Origin: JAKALX01 sp964508715
GTDB taxonomy: Bacteria; Chloroflexota; Dehalococcoidia; Tepidiformales; Tepidiformaceae
Direction: 5' to 3'
Length of the DNA: 64,000 nt
Assembly (NCBI GenBank): GCA_964508715.1
Contig: CAZDUX010000013.1
Span: forward strand, 33,057-97,056
Below the pieces are notes generated by a model that searched no databases, was not told the origin of the DNA, and saw nothing but the letters and a program-made list of their open reading frames with translations. Positions 51,785-60,785 of this stretch are shown one piece after another. Positions within the stretch are counted from its first letter, which is position 1. Each line of letters opens with the position of its first letter. A program made the translations under genes and the position numbers.

Positions 51785-54063
51785 ATCCCCCGTTCAACCG
51801 TACCGCCGATGGGCTCCCGGCTTCCCGCCTCCGCCCACCCCGGATCCTCATGAGCTGGGAGGACTGGCTCACCTTCAGCGCCGCCCTCGTGGCCTTCCTC
51901 AGCATCGCCGTCTCGATCCAGAACGCCCACTGGGTGCGAAACATGCCTGCCCTCGTCCCGACGGTTATCGCGGGCCTCCTGATCGGCATGATTGGCGCAC
52001 GAACCCGGACAAAGGCTGTCTTCATCCATCCCGTTGCCATCGTCCTCGGAGCCGCCGTCGTGCTCCTCGTCGTCCAGACCTACGCCGATGGCGCCACGAT
52101 TGCCGACCGTATCGCCGACGCCCGCATGAGGATGCGCGAGTGGGTCGAAGTCGTTCGCAGCGGCGACATCAGCAACGACAACCTCCCGTTCGTTACACTC
52201 GTCCACTCCATCACCTTCCTCTGTGCCTACCTCGCTGCATGGTCGATCTATCGCTGGCGCAACCCGTGGATTGCCGTCATACCCGGCGGCATGGTCCTCC
52301 TCGCCAATATTAGCTTCATGAAGGGCCAGCCGAGTGGCGCATTCATCATCTTCCTGTTCAGTGCCATGGTCCTGGTCGCCCGCCTCCACCTCCAGCGCAG
52401 CCAGCAGCGGTGGGACCGCCAGGGCGTCGAATACCCCGACTGGATCAGCCTCAGCGCCATCCAGCTCACCCTCTTCTCCGCTGTGGGGCTCATCATCGCC
52501 GCCTGGTTCCTGCCCCTCGGCGGCCAGTCCGGACCCTTCCAGGGCATCGTCGATACCCTCGTCAAACCAGTCACTTCGCAGACCGACACCTTCGTCCGCC
52601 TCTTCCATAACGTCGATTCCCAGAAGGGCGCGTCACTCCACTCGTTTGGCGACGTCCTCGCGGTCAACGGCCACGTGAAACTCGGCTCCCGTGCCGTCCT
52701 CGAAGTCAACAGCACCTCGCCCGGTGTTATTCGCGCCCAGAGCTACGAGGAGTACACCGGTAACGGCTGGAAAACCACCTCGCGCACCGAAACTCGCGTC
52801 GATGCCAAGGACATTGCCGTCTCCTCCGACGCCGGTGAGTACCAGAAACGCAAGGTCTCTATTCTCGGCGTCACCGTTCTTGAATCTGAAAATACCGTCC
52901 TCACACCCGGGACGCCCATCGGCACCAACCTCCCCACCATGATCGAGACACCGAGAGGCGTCACCAGTGAGATCGAGCGGATGGTGAGCCGCAAGAATCT
53001 CGGTGAAAACGACACCTACAACTCCATCGGCTCCGAAAGTATCGCTACCCCGGGCGACCTCGCTTCGGCAGGCGACCTCTACCCCGGCTGGGTTACAAGC
53101 CGCTACCTCCAGCTCCCAAAGAGCCTTCCGCAGGCCGTCCGCGATGAAGCCCGCCGGGTCGCCGCCGAAGCCGCCGCCGAGACACCCTACGCGAAGGCCG
53201 CGGCCATCGAGAAGTACCTCCGTGCCTTCCCATATGACCCCGATGTCGATCCGGCGCCCGCCGGCGAGGACACCGTCGCCTTCTTCCTCTTCCAGCTCCG
53301 TCGTGGCTACTTCGACTACCAGGCCTCCGCCATGGCCGTCATGCTGCGTACCCTTGGTGTCCCCGCCCGCGTCACCGTCGGCTATGTGCTCGACCCCACA
53401 ACGGCCCAGGGCACGAAGTACACCGTCACCAGGAAGGACGCCTACACCTGGGTCGAGGTGTTCTTCCCCACCTACGGCTGGGTCAACTTCAACCCCACGT
53501 CGACGAAACTCGCCGACCAGGCGAGCGGTTTCGGCAGCCTCCTCTCTGGCAGCGAAAGCCTGGTGGAGCCCAACCTCCAGGACCTCTTCGGCGATATGTT
53601 CGAAAACCCGATCCCGGATGGAAACGTTGCGTCCGTGAAGACCGCTCTCAACCAGGACGCGAGCGTCCACGGTAGCCCTCCGTGGCTCCTCATCTGGTCG
53701 CTCATCGCTATCCTCGTCATCGCCGTCAGCGGTGCCTTCGGCGCTCGTCTCGCCTGGAATCGTGGCGTGGCGGGCCTCGAACCCAGGGCCGCCGCGTGGA
53801 CGAAGACCCAGCGTCTTGCCAGGTGGGCCCGCGTCGGCCCCGGCGATTCCGAAACCCCGCGCGAATGGTCACGGCGGATGGGCGGCACGATCGGCCTCGA
53901 CCGGGAGGCCCGTGTCCTTGGCGATGCCTACGAGGATGTCCGGTACGGCCGCCCCGGTCTTCGCCGCGTTGATGATGCGGAGACGGCCTCCGCCTATCGC
54001 CGCCTGCGAGGGGCCCTTGCCAGCCGCATCTTCCGCCGCGGCTCACATGGGCCCAGGCCATAG
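51772..54063 (+). CDS. Transglutaminase-fold (TgpA-like) membrane protein lacking the catalytic triad
   Basis: The protein is 763 aa. N-terminal helices precede an extracytoplasmic region and a transglutaminase-like fold (RGYFDYQASAMAVMLRTLGVPARVTVGYV), then a final TM helix near residue 640 (IWSLIAILVIAVSGAFGA). In the family the triad is Cys (RGYC), His (DAHAW) and Asp (FDPTP). Here they read Phe514 (RGYF), Tyr558 (DAYTW) and Asn574 (FNPTS), so all three catalytic positions are changed. It should be a pseudoenzyme, perhaps binding peptides for the MoxR/DUF58 system. See findings. Confidence 0.85.
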   Translation: MAGLNPPFNRTADGLPASRLRPPRILMSWEDWLTFSAALVAFLSIAVSIQNAHWVRNMPALVPTVIAGLLIGMIGARTRTKAVFIHPVAIVLGAAVVLLVVQTYADGATIADRIADARMRMREWVEVVRSGDISNDNLPFVTLVHSITFLCAYLAAWSIYRWRNPWIAVIPGGMVLLANISFMKGQPSGAFIIFLFSAMVLVARLHLQRSQQRWDRQGVEYPDWISLSAIQLTLFSAVGLIIAAWFLPLGGQSGPFQGIVDTLVKPVTSQTDTFVRLFHNVDSQKGASLHSFGDVLAVNGHVKLGSRAVLEVNSTSPGVIRAQSYEEYTGNGWKTTSRTETRVDAKDIAVSSDAGEYQKRKVSILGVTVLESENTVLTPGTPIGTNLPTMIETPRGVTSEIERMVSRKNLGENDTYNSIGSESIATPGDLASAGDLYPGWVTSRYLQLPKSLPQAVRDEARRVAAEAAAETPYAKAAAIEKYLRAFPYDPDVDPAPAGEDTVAFFLFQLRRGYFDYQASAMAVMLRTLGVPARVTVGYVLDPTTAQGTKYTVTRKDAYTWVEVFFPTYGWVNFNPTSTKLADQASGFGSLLSGSESLVEPNLQDLFGDMFENPIPDGNVASVKTALNQDASVHGSPPWLLIWSLIAILVIAVSGAFGARLAWNRGVAGLEPRAAAWTKTQRLARWARVGPGDSETPREWSRRMGGTIGLDREARVLGDAYEDVRYGRPGLRRVDDAETASAYRRLRGALASRIFRRGSHGPRP

Positions 54064-54170
54064 CCAGGAACGGGTGGCGGGCCGCACGCCCGGACGGAAC
54101 GGTACCATCGCGCCTATAACCGCTCGGTCAGGTATATTCTCGCCCAATACCTCACTGTCGGAGCCCTTCC

Positions 54171-55127
54171 ATGGCCTTCACCGTCGATCCAGAAAAATTC
54201 CGCTTTCCGGCTCTTGCCGAAGCCGTCAAGGGCAAGCGTGTCCTTATCTCCGGCGCCGGCAAAGACGGCGGTATGGGCCAGGCCTTTGCCCTCGCCGCTG
54301 GCCTCAACGGCGCGTCCCACGTGGCCGTCCATTTCCACAGCAGCTACGACGACGCCCTCGACCTCGTCAGCTTCCTCCAGAAGGAAGGCGTCAATGCCTT
54401 CCCGCTGCAGGCCGATGTCACCAACATGGGCGACCTCTGGGCCACCCGCAGCTACGTCGTCGAGCGCATGGGCGGTCAGCCCCCGAACCTTGTCATCTGC
54501 AACTCCGGTCTCACCGAAGCGGGCTACTCTTTCGGACGCTCCCTCCGCGAAGTGGAAGGCGAGTCGCCCGCAATGCGCCGCGCCCGCGTTCGCCAGGCGT
54601 TCATGACCAACCTCGCCGAGTCGCAGGCCGTCCTCGATACCAAGATCGATGGCTTCCTTGCGATGACCCATCTCTGGTCTGGCGAGGCGGTCTATGCCAA
54701 CCAGGAGACGCAGTTCGTCTACATCTCCTCCCGCCAGGCGATCGATCCCGGCGTTAGCGTCCCAGGCTACTCGATCGCCAACTGGGCTGTCCTCCAACTC
54801 CCGAAGGTCCTCGCCGTCAACCTCGGCAAGAACGCATCCCTCGTCTCCGCTTGCTCCGTTCTCTATCCGTTCGTGCGCACGGGAATGACAGGCGAGTACG
54901 CCGAAAACCCGAAGGTCTTCGGCCGCTGGCAGCCTCGCATGCTCGAAACCCATGAGGCTGCCGAGGCATTCATGCAGGTCCTTGCCCAGCCCGCTCAGAC
55001 CACGAGCCAGGGCATGTACGAGGTCATGGTCGAACCGGCTGGCGACGGCATCGAAGTCCGCTGGCAGGAAGTCAAGCTCAACGTCGAGGAAACCCCCGTC
55101 TCCTGGAAGTCCCTGACCTACAAGTAG
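54171..55127 (+). CDS. SDR-family oxidoreductase with changed catalytic Lys
   Basis: The protein is 318 aa. The nucleotide motif is SGAGKDGGMGQAFA, a divergent form of the SDR/FabI-type TGxxxxxG loop. The active-site Tyr200 in PGYSIANWAV is followed by Asn204 rather than the Lys expected in YxxxK. The C-terminus is longer than in small SDRs. The changed Lys argues against ordinary reductase chemistry, but other atypical SDRs do work without it. A GGAG ribosome site lies before ATG. Confidence 0.78.
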   Translation: MAFTVDPEKFRFPALAEAVKGKRVLISGAGKDGGMGQAFALAAGLNGASHVAVHFHSSYDDALDLVSFLQKEGVNAFPLQADVTNMGDLWATRSYVVERMGGQPPNLVICNSGLTEAGYSFGRSLREVEGESPAMRRARVRQAFMTNLAESQAVLDTKIDGFLAMTHLWSGEAVYANQETQFVYISSRQAIDPGVSVPGYSIANWAVLQLPKVLAVNLGKNASLVSACSVLYPFVRTGMTGEYAENPKVFGRWQPRMLETHEAAEAFMQVLAQPAQTTSQGMYEVMVEPAGDGIEVRWQEVKLNVEETPVSWKSLTYK

Positions 55128-55154
55128 GCAGCCTCGCATATCTCGCTCACCGAT

Positions 55155-55186
55155 GGGGCCGCGCTCGCCGAACGCGGCCCCTTTTT
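55155..55186 (+). terminator. Intrinsic terminator after the SDR gene
   Basis: A 9-bp stem (GGGGCCGCG / CGCGGCCCC) with a 9-nt loop and a run of five T follows at 55182-55186. Confidence 0.85.
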
Positions 55187-55207
55187 CATCTGCGCTAATA
55201 TGGGCAT

Positions 55208-55765
55208 ATGGCCACGCCAATCGCCCCGAAACTCCTGACCGCCGAGGAATTTGCCCTCCTGCCCAACCCTGACGATGGCAGCCGCATGGAACTAGTGAGA
55301 GGGATTGTACAGATGGCCCCACCACCGGCATGGGAGCATGGCGATGCCGTCGACGCCATCATCACATCGCTCCGGACGTTTGTTCGTGATCACAAGCTCG
55401 GGCGGACGGCAAGCAACGTCGGCTTCACACTCGCTCGCAATCCCGACATCGTCCGTGCCCCTGATGCAGCGTTCGTCTCTGGTATAGCGCGCGGCTTCCG
55501 GGGTTATTTCGAAGGTGCGCCAACCCTCGCCGTTGAGGTGGTCTCTGCAACCGACCGCGAAGAATCGATTCACGCAAGAGTCGGCGAATACCTCGATGCC
55601 GGCTCCGCCCGCGTCTGGGTCGTCCGCCCTGCCAACCACACCGTCACCGTCTACCGCCAGGGCGGCGACGTCCAGATGTACCGCGAGCACGAAACCCTTT
55701 CCAGCGATGATGCCGCCTTCGATACCCCCGGCTTCACCCTCCCGGTCACCACGATCTTCGCCTGA
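55208..55765 (+). CDS. Uma2-family (DUF820) nuclease-like protein
   Basis: The protein is 185 aa. It matches the restriction endonuclease-like Uma2 fold: LTAEEFALLPNPDDGSRMELVRG, VRAPDAAFVS (the Asp), LAVEVVSATD (Glu-x-Val region) and a Lys/Arg-rich strand. These proteins are common and numerous in Chloroflexota and Cyanobacteria; the role is not settled. TAATAT 6 nt before the ATG may be a -10 box. There is no antitoxin or partner beside it. Confidence 0.85.
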   Translation: MATPIAPKLLTAEEFALLPNPDDGSRMELVRGIVQMAPPPAWEHGDAVDAIITSLRTFVRDHKLGRTASNVGFTLARNPDIVRAPDAAFVSGIARGFRGYFEGAPTLAVEVVSATDREESIHARVGEYLDAGSARVWVVRPANHTVTVYRQGGDVQMYREHETLSSDDAAFDTPGFTLPVTTIFA

Positions 55766-55904
55766 TCATCAACTGGCTCCGCCTCTTTCCCTTTCGCGGC
55801 ATTCGTATGGGACCTGATCTCGCGCCCATCCGCACTCCCCGGACGGGCTTGCTCCCCATCGCATCTTTACCCCGTCACCTCGCCACGGCGTACAATCCGA
55901 GCCC

Positions 55905-56684
55905 ATGAGTGACATTCGCGTCGTCGTCTCGGGTGCCGGCAAGATGGGCCGCCAGATCCGCCAGGCCCTCGCTGCCGAAGATGACCTCTCGCCGGTTGCC
56001 TTCCTCGATGGCCTCGCAACCACCGGGAAGATCGACCACCTTCCCGTTTACAGCGACATAACAGCCTGCCTCGATGAAAAGACCCCCGATGTCATCATTG
56101 ACTTCACCAACGCCACCTGGACTCCCGGCCTGGCCGAGGCTGCACTCGCCCGCGGCATCCGCCTCGTCATCGGTACCTCGGGCCTCTCAGCCGAGTTCAC
56201 CGGCTGGCTCGAAACCGAGGCCAGGAGCCGCTCCACCGGTGTCGTTGTCGCTGCCAACTTCGCCATCGGCGCCGTGTTGATGATGCATTTCGCGAAGCAG
56301 GCTGCTCGTTTCTTCGAAAACGCCGAGATTATCGAACTCCACCACGACCAGAAGGTCGACTCGCCCAGCGGTACCGCCAAAATGACCGCCGAGCTCATGC
56401 GATCGGCACGCGATACGGCTTTCACTCACCCGGTTTCCGAAAAGGAAACGCTGCCGAATGCCCGCGGCGCCGAACTCGGCGGCATTGCCATCCACTCCGT
56501 CCGTCTCCCCGGCCTCGTCGCCCACCAGGAGGTTATCTTCGGTGGCCTCGGGCAGACGCTCACCATCCGCCATGACAGCACAGGTCGCGATTCCTTCATG
56601 CCCGGTGTCATCATGGCCACCCGTGAAGTCATGAAGCTCGACCACCTGGTCGTTGGCCTCGATCAGCTTTTCGGCCTCGCCTGA
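55905..56684 (+). CDS. dapB: 4-hydroxy-tetrahydrodipicolinate reductase
   Basis: The protein is 259 aa. The Rossmann motif GAGKMGRQI is at residues 10-18, and the catalytic segment ELHHDQKVDSPSGTA has the paired His and the Lys. It reduces the dihydrodipicolinate precursor with NAD(P)H in lysine and diaminopimelate synthesis. TACAAT at 55891-55896 is 8 nt before ATG. No dapA is nearby. Confidence 0.94.
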   Translation: MSDIRVVVSGAGKMGRQIRQALAAEDDLSPVAFLDGLATTGKIDHLPVYSDITACLDEKTPDVIIDFTNATWTPGLAEAALARGIRLVIGTSGLSAEFTGWLETEARSRSTGVVVAANFAIGAVLMMHFAKQAARFFENAEIIELHHDQKVDSPSGTAKMTAELMRSARDTAFTHPVSEKETLPNARGAELGGIAIHSVRLPGLVAHQEVIFGGLGQTLTIRHDSTGRDSFMPGVIMATREVMKLDHLVVGLDQLFGLA

Positions 56685-56786
56685 TCCTCACCGGGGTCGC
56701 CGTCAGCCTGCTTGCGCGATTCCCCCGGCGAACCACAGGGCCCATCAGCCACCCGCGACAGGAACGAACCCCACCGTGTGGCGCCG

Positions 56787-57671
56787 CTACTTCCGATACG
56801 GTCCGTCTCGCCAGTCCAGCGCCGCTTTCAGCCCCGTTCCAGCCGCCATGCTCTCCCGCATCTTGTCCTGCCACAGGTACGACTGGCCGGTGTACTGCGC
56901 CGCGGCGTCGAGGTCCGTCGAACTGCGCACCGACGAATAAATTCCCATGTTCTCGTAAAAGCGGTTCATGTTGAGCTTCAGGATCGCCAGGTGGTCAGCC
57001 GTCATGTTCGCGATCCGGTCGGCCATCGCGATTGTCCTTGATTCCAGGTCATCCTTCGGCCACGCATAGTTCACCATCCCTATCCGTTCTGCCTCGGCGC
57101 CCGAAATCGAGTCGCCCGTGTAGTACAACTCCTTCGCCTTGCGCATCCCGATGACGAGCGGCCAGATAACGCCCGTCCGGCTCGTCCCCAGCCCGCGCAG
57201 ACCAGGGTGCCCGATCTGCGCATCCTCGGCCGCCGTTACGAGGTCCGCCATCATCGCCAGCTCACATCCGCCCGCGAGGCAGTAGCCGTGCAACTGTGCC
57301 ACCGTGATCTTCGCCATGTTCCAGAAGTACATGTGGATGTCTGTGACCTGCTGCATCCCCGTCCGGATCCCCATCATCAGCCGCCGCCCCTGCGCATCCA
57401 CGGTTCGATGACGCCGCACGATCGCATCAGCTCCGCCTCGTGCCGGCGCAAGGTCGTATCCCGCTGAAAACGCCCTCCCCGCCCCGCGAAGGATGATCAC
57501 GCGTGCCGAATCGTCCGCCTCCAGGTCGTGCAGTGCCTCCCACAGCTCGTAGAGAAGCTCCTGTGAGAGTGAGTTCATCTTCTCCGGGCGGTTGAGCATG
57601 ATGCGCGCCACCCGCCCATCCGTCCCAACGCGGTCGATCTCGAGGTTTTCGAAAGTGCGGTCGGCCATCAT
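56787..57671 (-). CDS. Crotonase/enoyl-CoA hydratase-isomerase superfamily protein
   Basis: The protein is 294 aa. The oxyanion motifs are present: FSAGYDL and LHGYCLAGGCELAM. The usual first Glu strand (xxPEIxLG) reads IGHPGLRGLGTSRTG, so the general-base Glu of classic hydratases is missing. This places it with a broad crotonase branch of uncertain reaction, possibly a CoA isomerase or thioesterase. A GAGGAG ribosome site lies 5 nt before the first of two adjacent ATGs. Confidence 0.85.
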   Translation of the reverse strand: MMADRTFENLEIDRVGTDGRVARIMLNRPEKMNSLSQELLYELWEALHDLEADDSARVIILRGAGRAFSAGYDLAPARGGADAIVRRHRTVDAQGRRLMMGIRTGMQQVTDIHMYFWNMAKITVAQLHGYCLAGGCELAMMADLVTAAEDAQIGHPGLRGLGTSRTGVIWPLVIGMRKAKELYYTGDSISGAEAERIGMVNYAWPKDDLESRTIAMADRIANMTADHLAILKLNMNRFYENMGIYSSVRSSTDLDAAAQYTGQSYLWQDKMRESMAAGTGLKAALDWRDGPYRK

Positions 57672-57801
57672 CACTGCTCCTCTTGCTGATGCCGCCGAAT
57701 TATAGACACCCTCCCACTGAATGACAGCAGCGTCACCCTCTCGCCCATTCACCTCACCCAAAGGTGTCCTAATCCGCGCACCTGCGTATACTCTTGCTGC
57801 G

Positions 57802-58212
57802 ATGGACGCCAACCCGCTCCTCCGTAAAGCCCAGGCCGATAACCTCCTCGATCGCACCGCGCTTCAGCTCCAGCAACTCCTCCGCGAAGCCTGTGCCGAC
57901 CTCGACCCCTTCCCCTCGTTCCCGAACGCACTCTTCACCAATGCCATCGAGTGCGACCCCGGAGGTATTGGCGATCCCGAGCGCGGCTGCGTCGTCGTCT
58001 GCGAAGATGGCGAACTCTACGAACTCGAGTTCGGCATCGATCACGACGCTATCGAACTCACGGGCTCCTGGGATCCTGTCACGGCCCGCAAAGAGACGAA
58101 GAAGAAGCTCGAACTCCATCCTCGCGACTACATCGTCTACGCCTATAACGGCCTCGTCGCCGTAACCGAAGCACTCCTCGAACGCCAGGCCGATAGTGGA
58201 GGCGGTGCATGA
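57802..58212 (+). CDS. Unrecognised 136-aa acidic protein
   Basis: The protein is 136 aa. I do not recognise a family. It starts with an amphipathic helix (LLRKAQADNLLDRTALQLQQLLREA), has VVVCEDGELYELEFGID and ends with VYAYNGLVAVTEALLERQ. It is rich in Asp/Glu. TATACT at 57787-57792 is 9 nt before the ATG. It overlaps the following gene by 4 bp (ATGA), which suggests the two work together. Confidence 0.7.
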   Translation: MDANPLLRKAQADNLLDRTALQLQQLLREACADLDPFPSFPNALFTNAIECDPGGIGDPERGCVVVCEDGELYELEFGIDHDAIELTGSWDPVTARKETKKKLELHPRDYIVYAYNGLVAVTEALLERQADSGGGA

Positions 58213-59949
58213 GACGCGTCGTCAAGTGGCTCCTCGTCATCTCGGTGCTTGGGGCGCTGGTGGCGGTCGCCCTCCGTTTCATCGCCAGTCGTCGAACCCC
58301 GGCAAAGAAGCCGGTCGAACGCTGGGAACCACCCGCAGGGGCGGCCCCGGCCCAGACGGTCACGGTCGAACCGCCGCCCCGTCCCGAAGAGGAACCAGCC
58401 TTCGTCGCCGGGACTGAATCCATTATCGAGGGTGAGTTCGAACCCCCCGAGGAGGGAGGCCCGCCCGAGGACCTTGTCCTCGAAGAGGAACCGGCGGAGG
58501 AGCTTTCCGAACCGCTCCTCGACGCCGACCGTGCCGAAGCCGAGCCCGAGCTCGCCGCCCACCTGCGCGAGGCTGAGCCGGCTGCACTCGAGGGTGAGTT
58601 CGAGCCCCCCGAGGAGGGAGGCCCGCCCGAGGACCTTGTCCTCGAAGAGGAACCGGCGGNNNNNNNNNNNNNNNNNNNNNNNNNNNNNNNNNNNNNNNNN
58701 NNNNNNNNNNNNNNNNNNNNNNNNNNNNNNNNNNNNNNNNNNNNNNNNNNNNNNNNNNNAGGAGCTTTCCGAACCGCTCCTCGACGCCGACCGTGCCAAA
58801 GCCGAGCCCGAGTTCGCCGTCCACCTGCGCGATGCCGAGCAGGCTGCACTCGAGGCTGAAGCCGCCGCCGAGATTGAGGAAGCGCGGGAACTCGCCGAAG
58901 CCCTGCTCGGGACACCGGAACCCGGCCCCACCGGTGAACCGGCTCCCTTCGAACCAGCCCGGCAGACCGAGTCTGGAGTGATCACGCCCGATGAGGTGCT
59001 TGCCCTCGACCGGGACCAGGGTATTCCAGCCCCCGCGGAGATGATCGCGGAGGAGATGGGACCCCCGGCGGCCGAGCCTTCACTTCAAGCCATCGATCTC
59101 GTAATAGAGCCGCGAAACGCCGAGGCTGAAGCCAATGCCGAACTCCTCGTCCGGCAGTTTGAGGAACTCGCCGCCACGCCCATCGAAGAGCCCACACCGC
59201 CAGCTCTCCAGGAATCACCCGCTGTTCCCCCGCTCGGAGCCCCGGAGGTGCAGGCCACCGGCGAGGATCTCGCGCTCGCCGAAACCCTCGAAGAAGCCCT
59301 GCTCGACGTTGCCCCCCAGCCAATCATCCCGCCACCCCGCCGCGGCGCCGATGCCTACCTCGACGAGGGAAATGTCTACTTCAACGTCGGTCAGTATTCC
59401 CTTGCGATCGACCGCTACACCCGCGCCATCGAACTCGACCCCCAGCTCGTCGCCGGCTACTACAACCGCGCCAATGCACGCACGCGTGCCGCCGAATTCG
59501 ACGAGGCCCTCGCCGACTACGACCGCGCCCTTGAACTCCACCCGCGCGATGCCGACGCACTCAACAATCGCGGAATGCTCCACCTCTACCGCGGCAACTA
59601 CGCCAACGCCCTCCACGACTTCGATGCCGCCCTCGCTGAAGATCCGGAAGACACGACGGTCATGGTCAACCGGGGGCTCGCACAACTCCACTCCGGGAGT
59701 CCCGAACGTGCGCTGGCCGACTTCCGCCAGGCAACTGCCCACGACCCGTCCGATGCTGCCGCCCGGTACGGCGCCGCCCAGGCCTCTGCCACGCTCGGAA
59801 ACCGCAGCGACGCCCTCCATGCAATCGAGGCGGCGCTTACCCTCGATCCTTCCTACGCTCGCGAAGCTGCCGGCGACCCACGCCTTGCACTTCTCCAGGG
59901 TGACGAGGCCTTTCTGCGCCTCCTCCGCGAAGCGGGCTCGCGCCAGTAG
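58209..59949 (+). CDS. Membrane-anchored acidic-repeat TPR protein, interrupted by an assembly gap
   Basis: The gene starts ATG 58209, overlapping the previous stop. One TM helix (WLLVISVLGALVAVALRFIA) precedes a low-complexity region containing 162-bp (54-codon) Glu/Pro-rich repeats, then an acidic region, then TPR units (YLDEGNVYFNVGQYSLAIDRYTRAIELDP; DADALNNRGMLHLYRGNYANALHDFDAAL) to the end. 100 N at 58660-58759 fall inside the repeats and shift the apparent frame by one. Joining 58659 to 58760 restores the frame (GGCG-G/AG-GAG). The role may be to link a complex on the membrane; unknown. Confidence 0.8.
58428..58659 (+). repeat. 162-bp coding tandem repeat
   Basis: Unit 1 runs 58428-58589 and unit 2 starts at 58590; the shared peptide includes EFEPPEEGGPPEDLVLEEEPAEEL. 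Unit 2 is cut by the gap. A third, more diverged copy lies after the gap (AKAEPEFAVHLRDAEQ). Confidence 0.8.
58660..58759. other. Assembly gap (100 N)
   Basis: Exactly 100 N, a conventional placeholder. Flanks CCGGCGG and AGGAGC are adjacent in the repeat unit, so the missing length is probably zero or a multiple of 162 bp. Confidence 0.99.
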
Positions 59950-60011
59950 CGCGTCTCAACCTTGCATTCTCAGCGGTGTACCAGTCTGCGACAGTCGGAC
60001 CCACCCCATCC

Positions 60012-60782
60012 TCAGGCGCTTGCTCCTCCGCGCTCCCTGACTTCTGCGACCGCCTCGAGTGAGGCGCGCAGCACCTCGCACTCTCGTTCTCGCATGAAGG
60101 CGCGATGGTCGCCACGTAGTGGCTCTACAACGCTATGCTCCTCGCTGATCAGGTCGTCGATGCGGATGAGCGCAGCCGTCCGCTGTGCCCCCAGCGACTT
60201 TGCCACGGCGAACGTCGCGGCCGTTTCCATGTCTACCCCCTGGTAGCCATGCCGGCTCCAGTCCGCTATCACCTCACGTGATTCTGCCAGCAGCGCGGGC
60301 GTGCTGAAGATGCCATGCCGCCCGAAATCGATACCCCGCGCCTCGAGCCGCCCACAAAGGGCATCATCCAGGTCCGCCGTCGAGTCCGCTAGGATCCCCT
60401 TGGGCAGATACCAGTCGCTCACGCCGTCCTGTCGTTCGGCATGCCGTGGCACCAGCACGTCGCCCAGCTTCATTCCCGGTTGCAGCGCTCCGAACCAGCC
60501 AACCTGCACCACCGTTGGAACCCCCGCGGCGCACCAGGTGTGGGCCTGCATCGCCGCCATTGGTCCGCCGAAGGCCGCCGATAGCGCCACGTTCAGGCCC
60601 TTGTAGCGGCCCAGGAAACCCGGGAAACGCGCGTTGTACTTCGCCTCTTCCAGGTACGATGCGAACCGTTCCGCCCCGTGGTGCACCGCGAAGATCCCAA
60701 CGATCACGAGCACGTCCGGAACAGGCTCGCCCCTGAGCCCTGCAACCCGCTGGTGATCCTCTGCTGTCAGCTCCCGGTACAT
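60012..60782 (-). CDS. Nucleoside phosphorylase family (PNP/UDP) protein
   Basis: The protein is 256 aa with the PNP/UDP fold: VGIFAVHHGAERFASYLEEA, VQVGWFGALQPGMKLGDVLVP and the GYQGVDMETAATFAVAKSLG segment, where VDMETA is the substrate-binding strand. It should cleave a nucleoside with phosphate; base specificity is unknown. It starts 3 nt downstream of the stop of the metallopeptidase gene, so it is co-transcribed with it. Confidence 0.86.
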   Translation of the reverse strand: MYRELTAEDHQRVAGLRGEPVPDVLVIVGIFAVHHGAERFASYLEEAKYNARFPGFLGRYKGLNVALSAAFGGPMAAMQAHTWCAAGVPTVVQVGWFGALQPGMKLGDVLVPRHAERQDGVSDWYLPKGILADSTADLDDALCGRLEARGIDFGRHGIFSTPALLAESREVIADWSRHGYQGVDMETAATFAVAKSLGAQRTAALIRIDDLISEEHSVVEPLRGDHRAFMRERECEVLRASLEAVAEVRERGGASA

Positions 60783-60785
60783 GCC

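Noticed and set aside
58143..58985. Ser/Gly-rich minus-strand frames over the TPR gene
   Set aside because: They are complements of the acidic repeat region and also contain the N gap.
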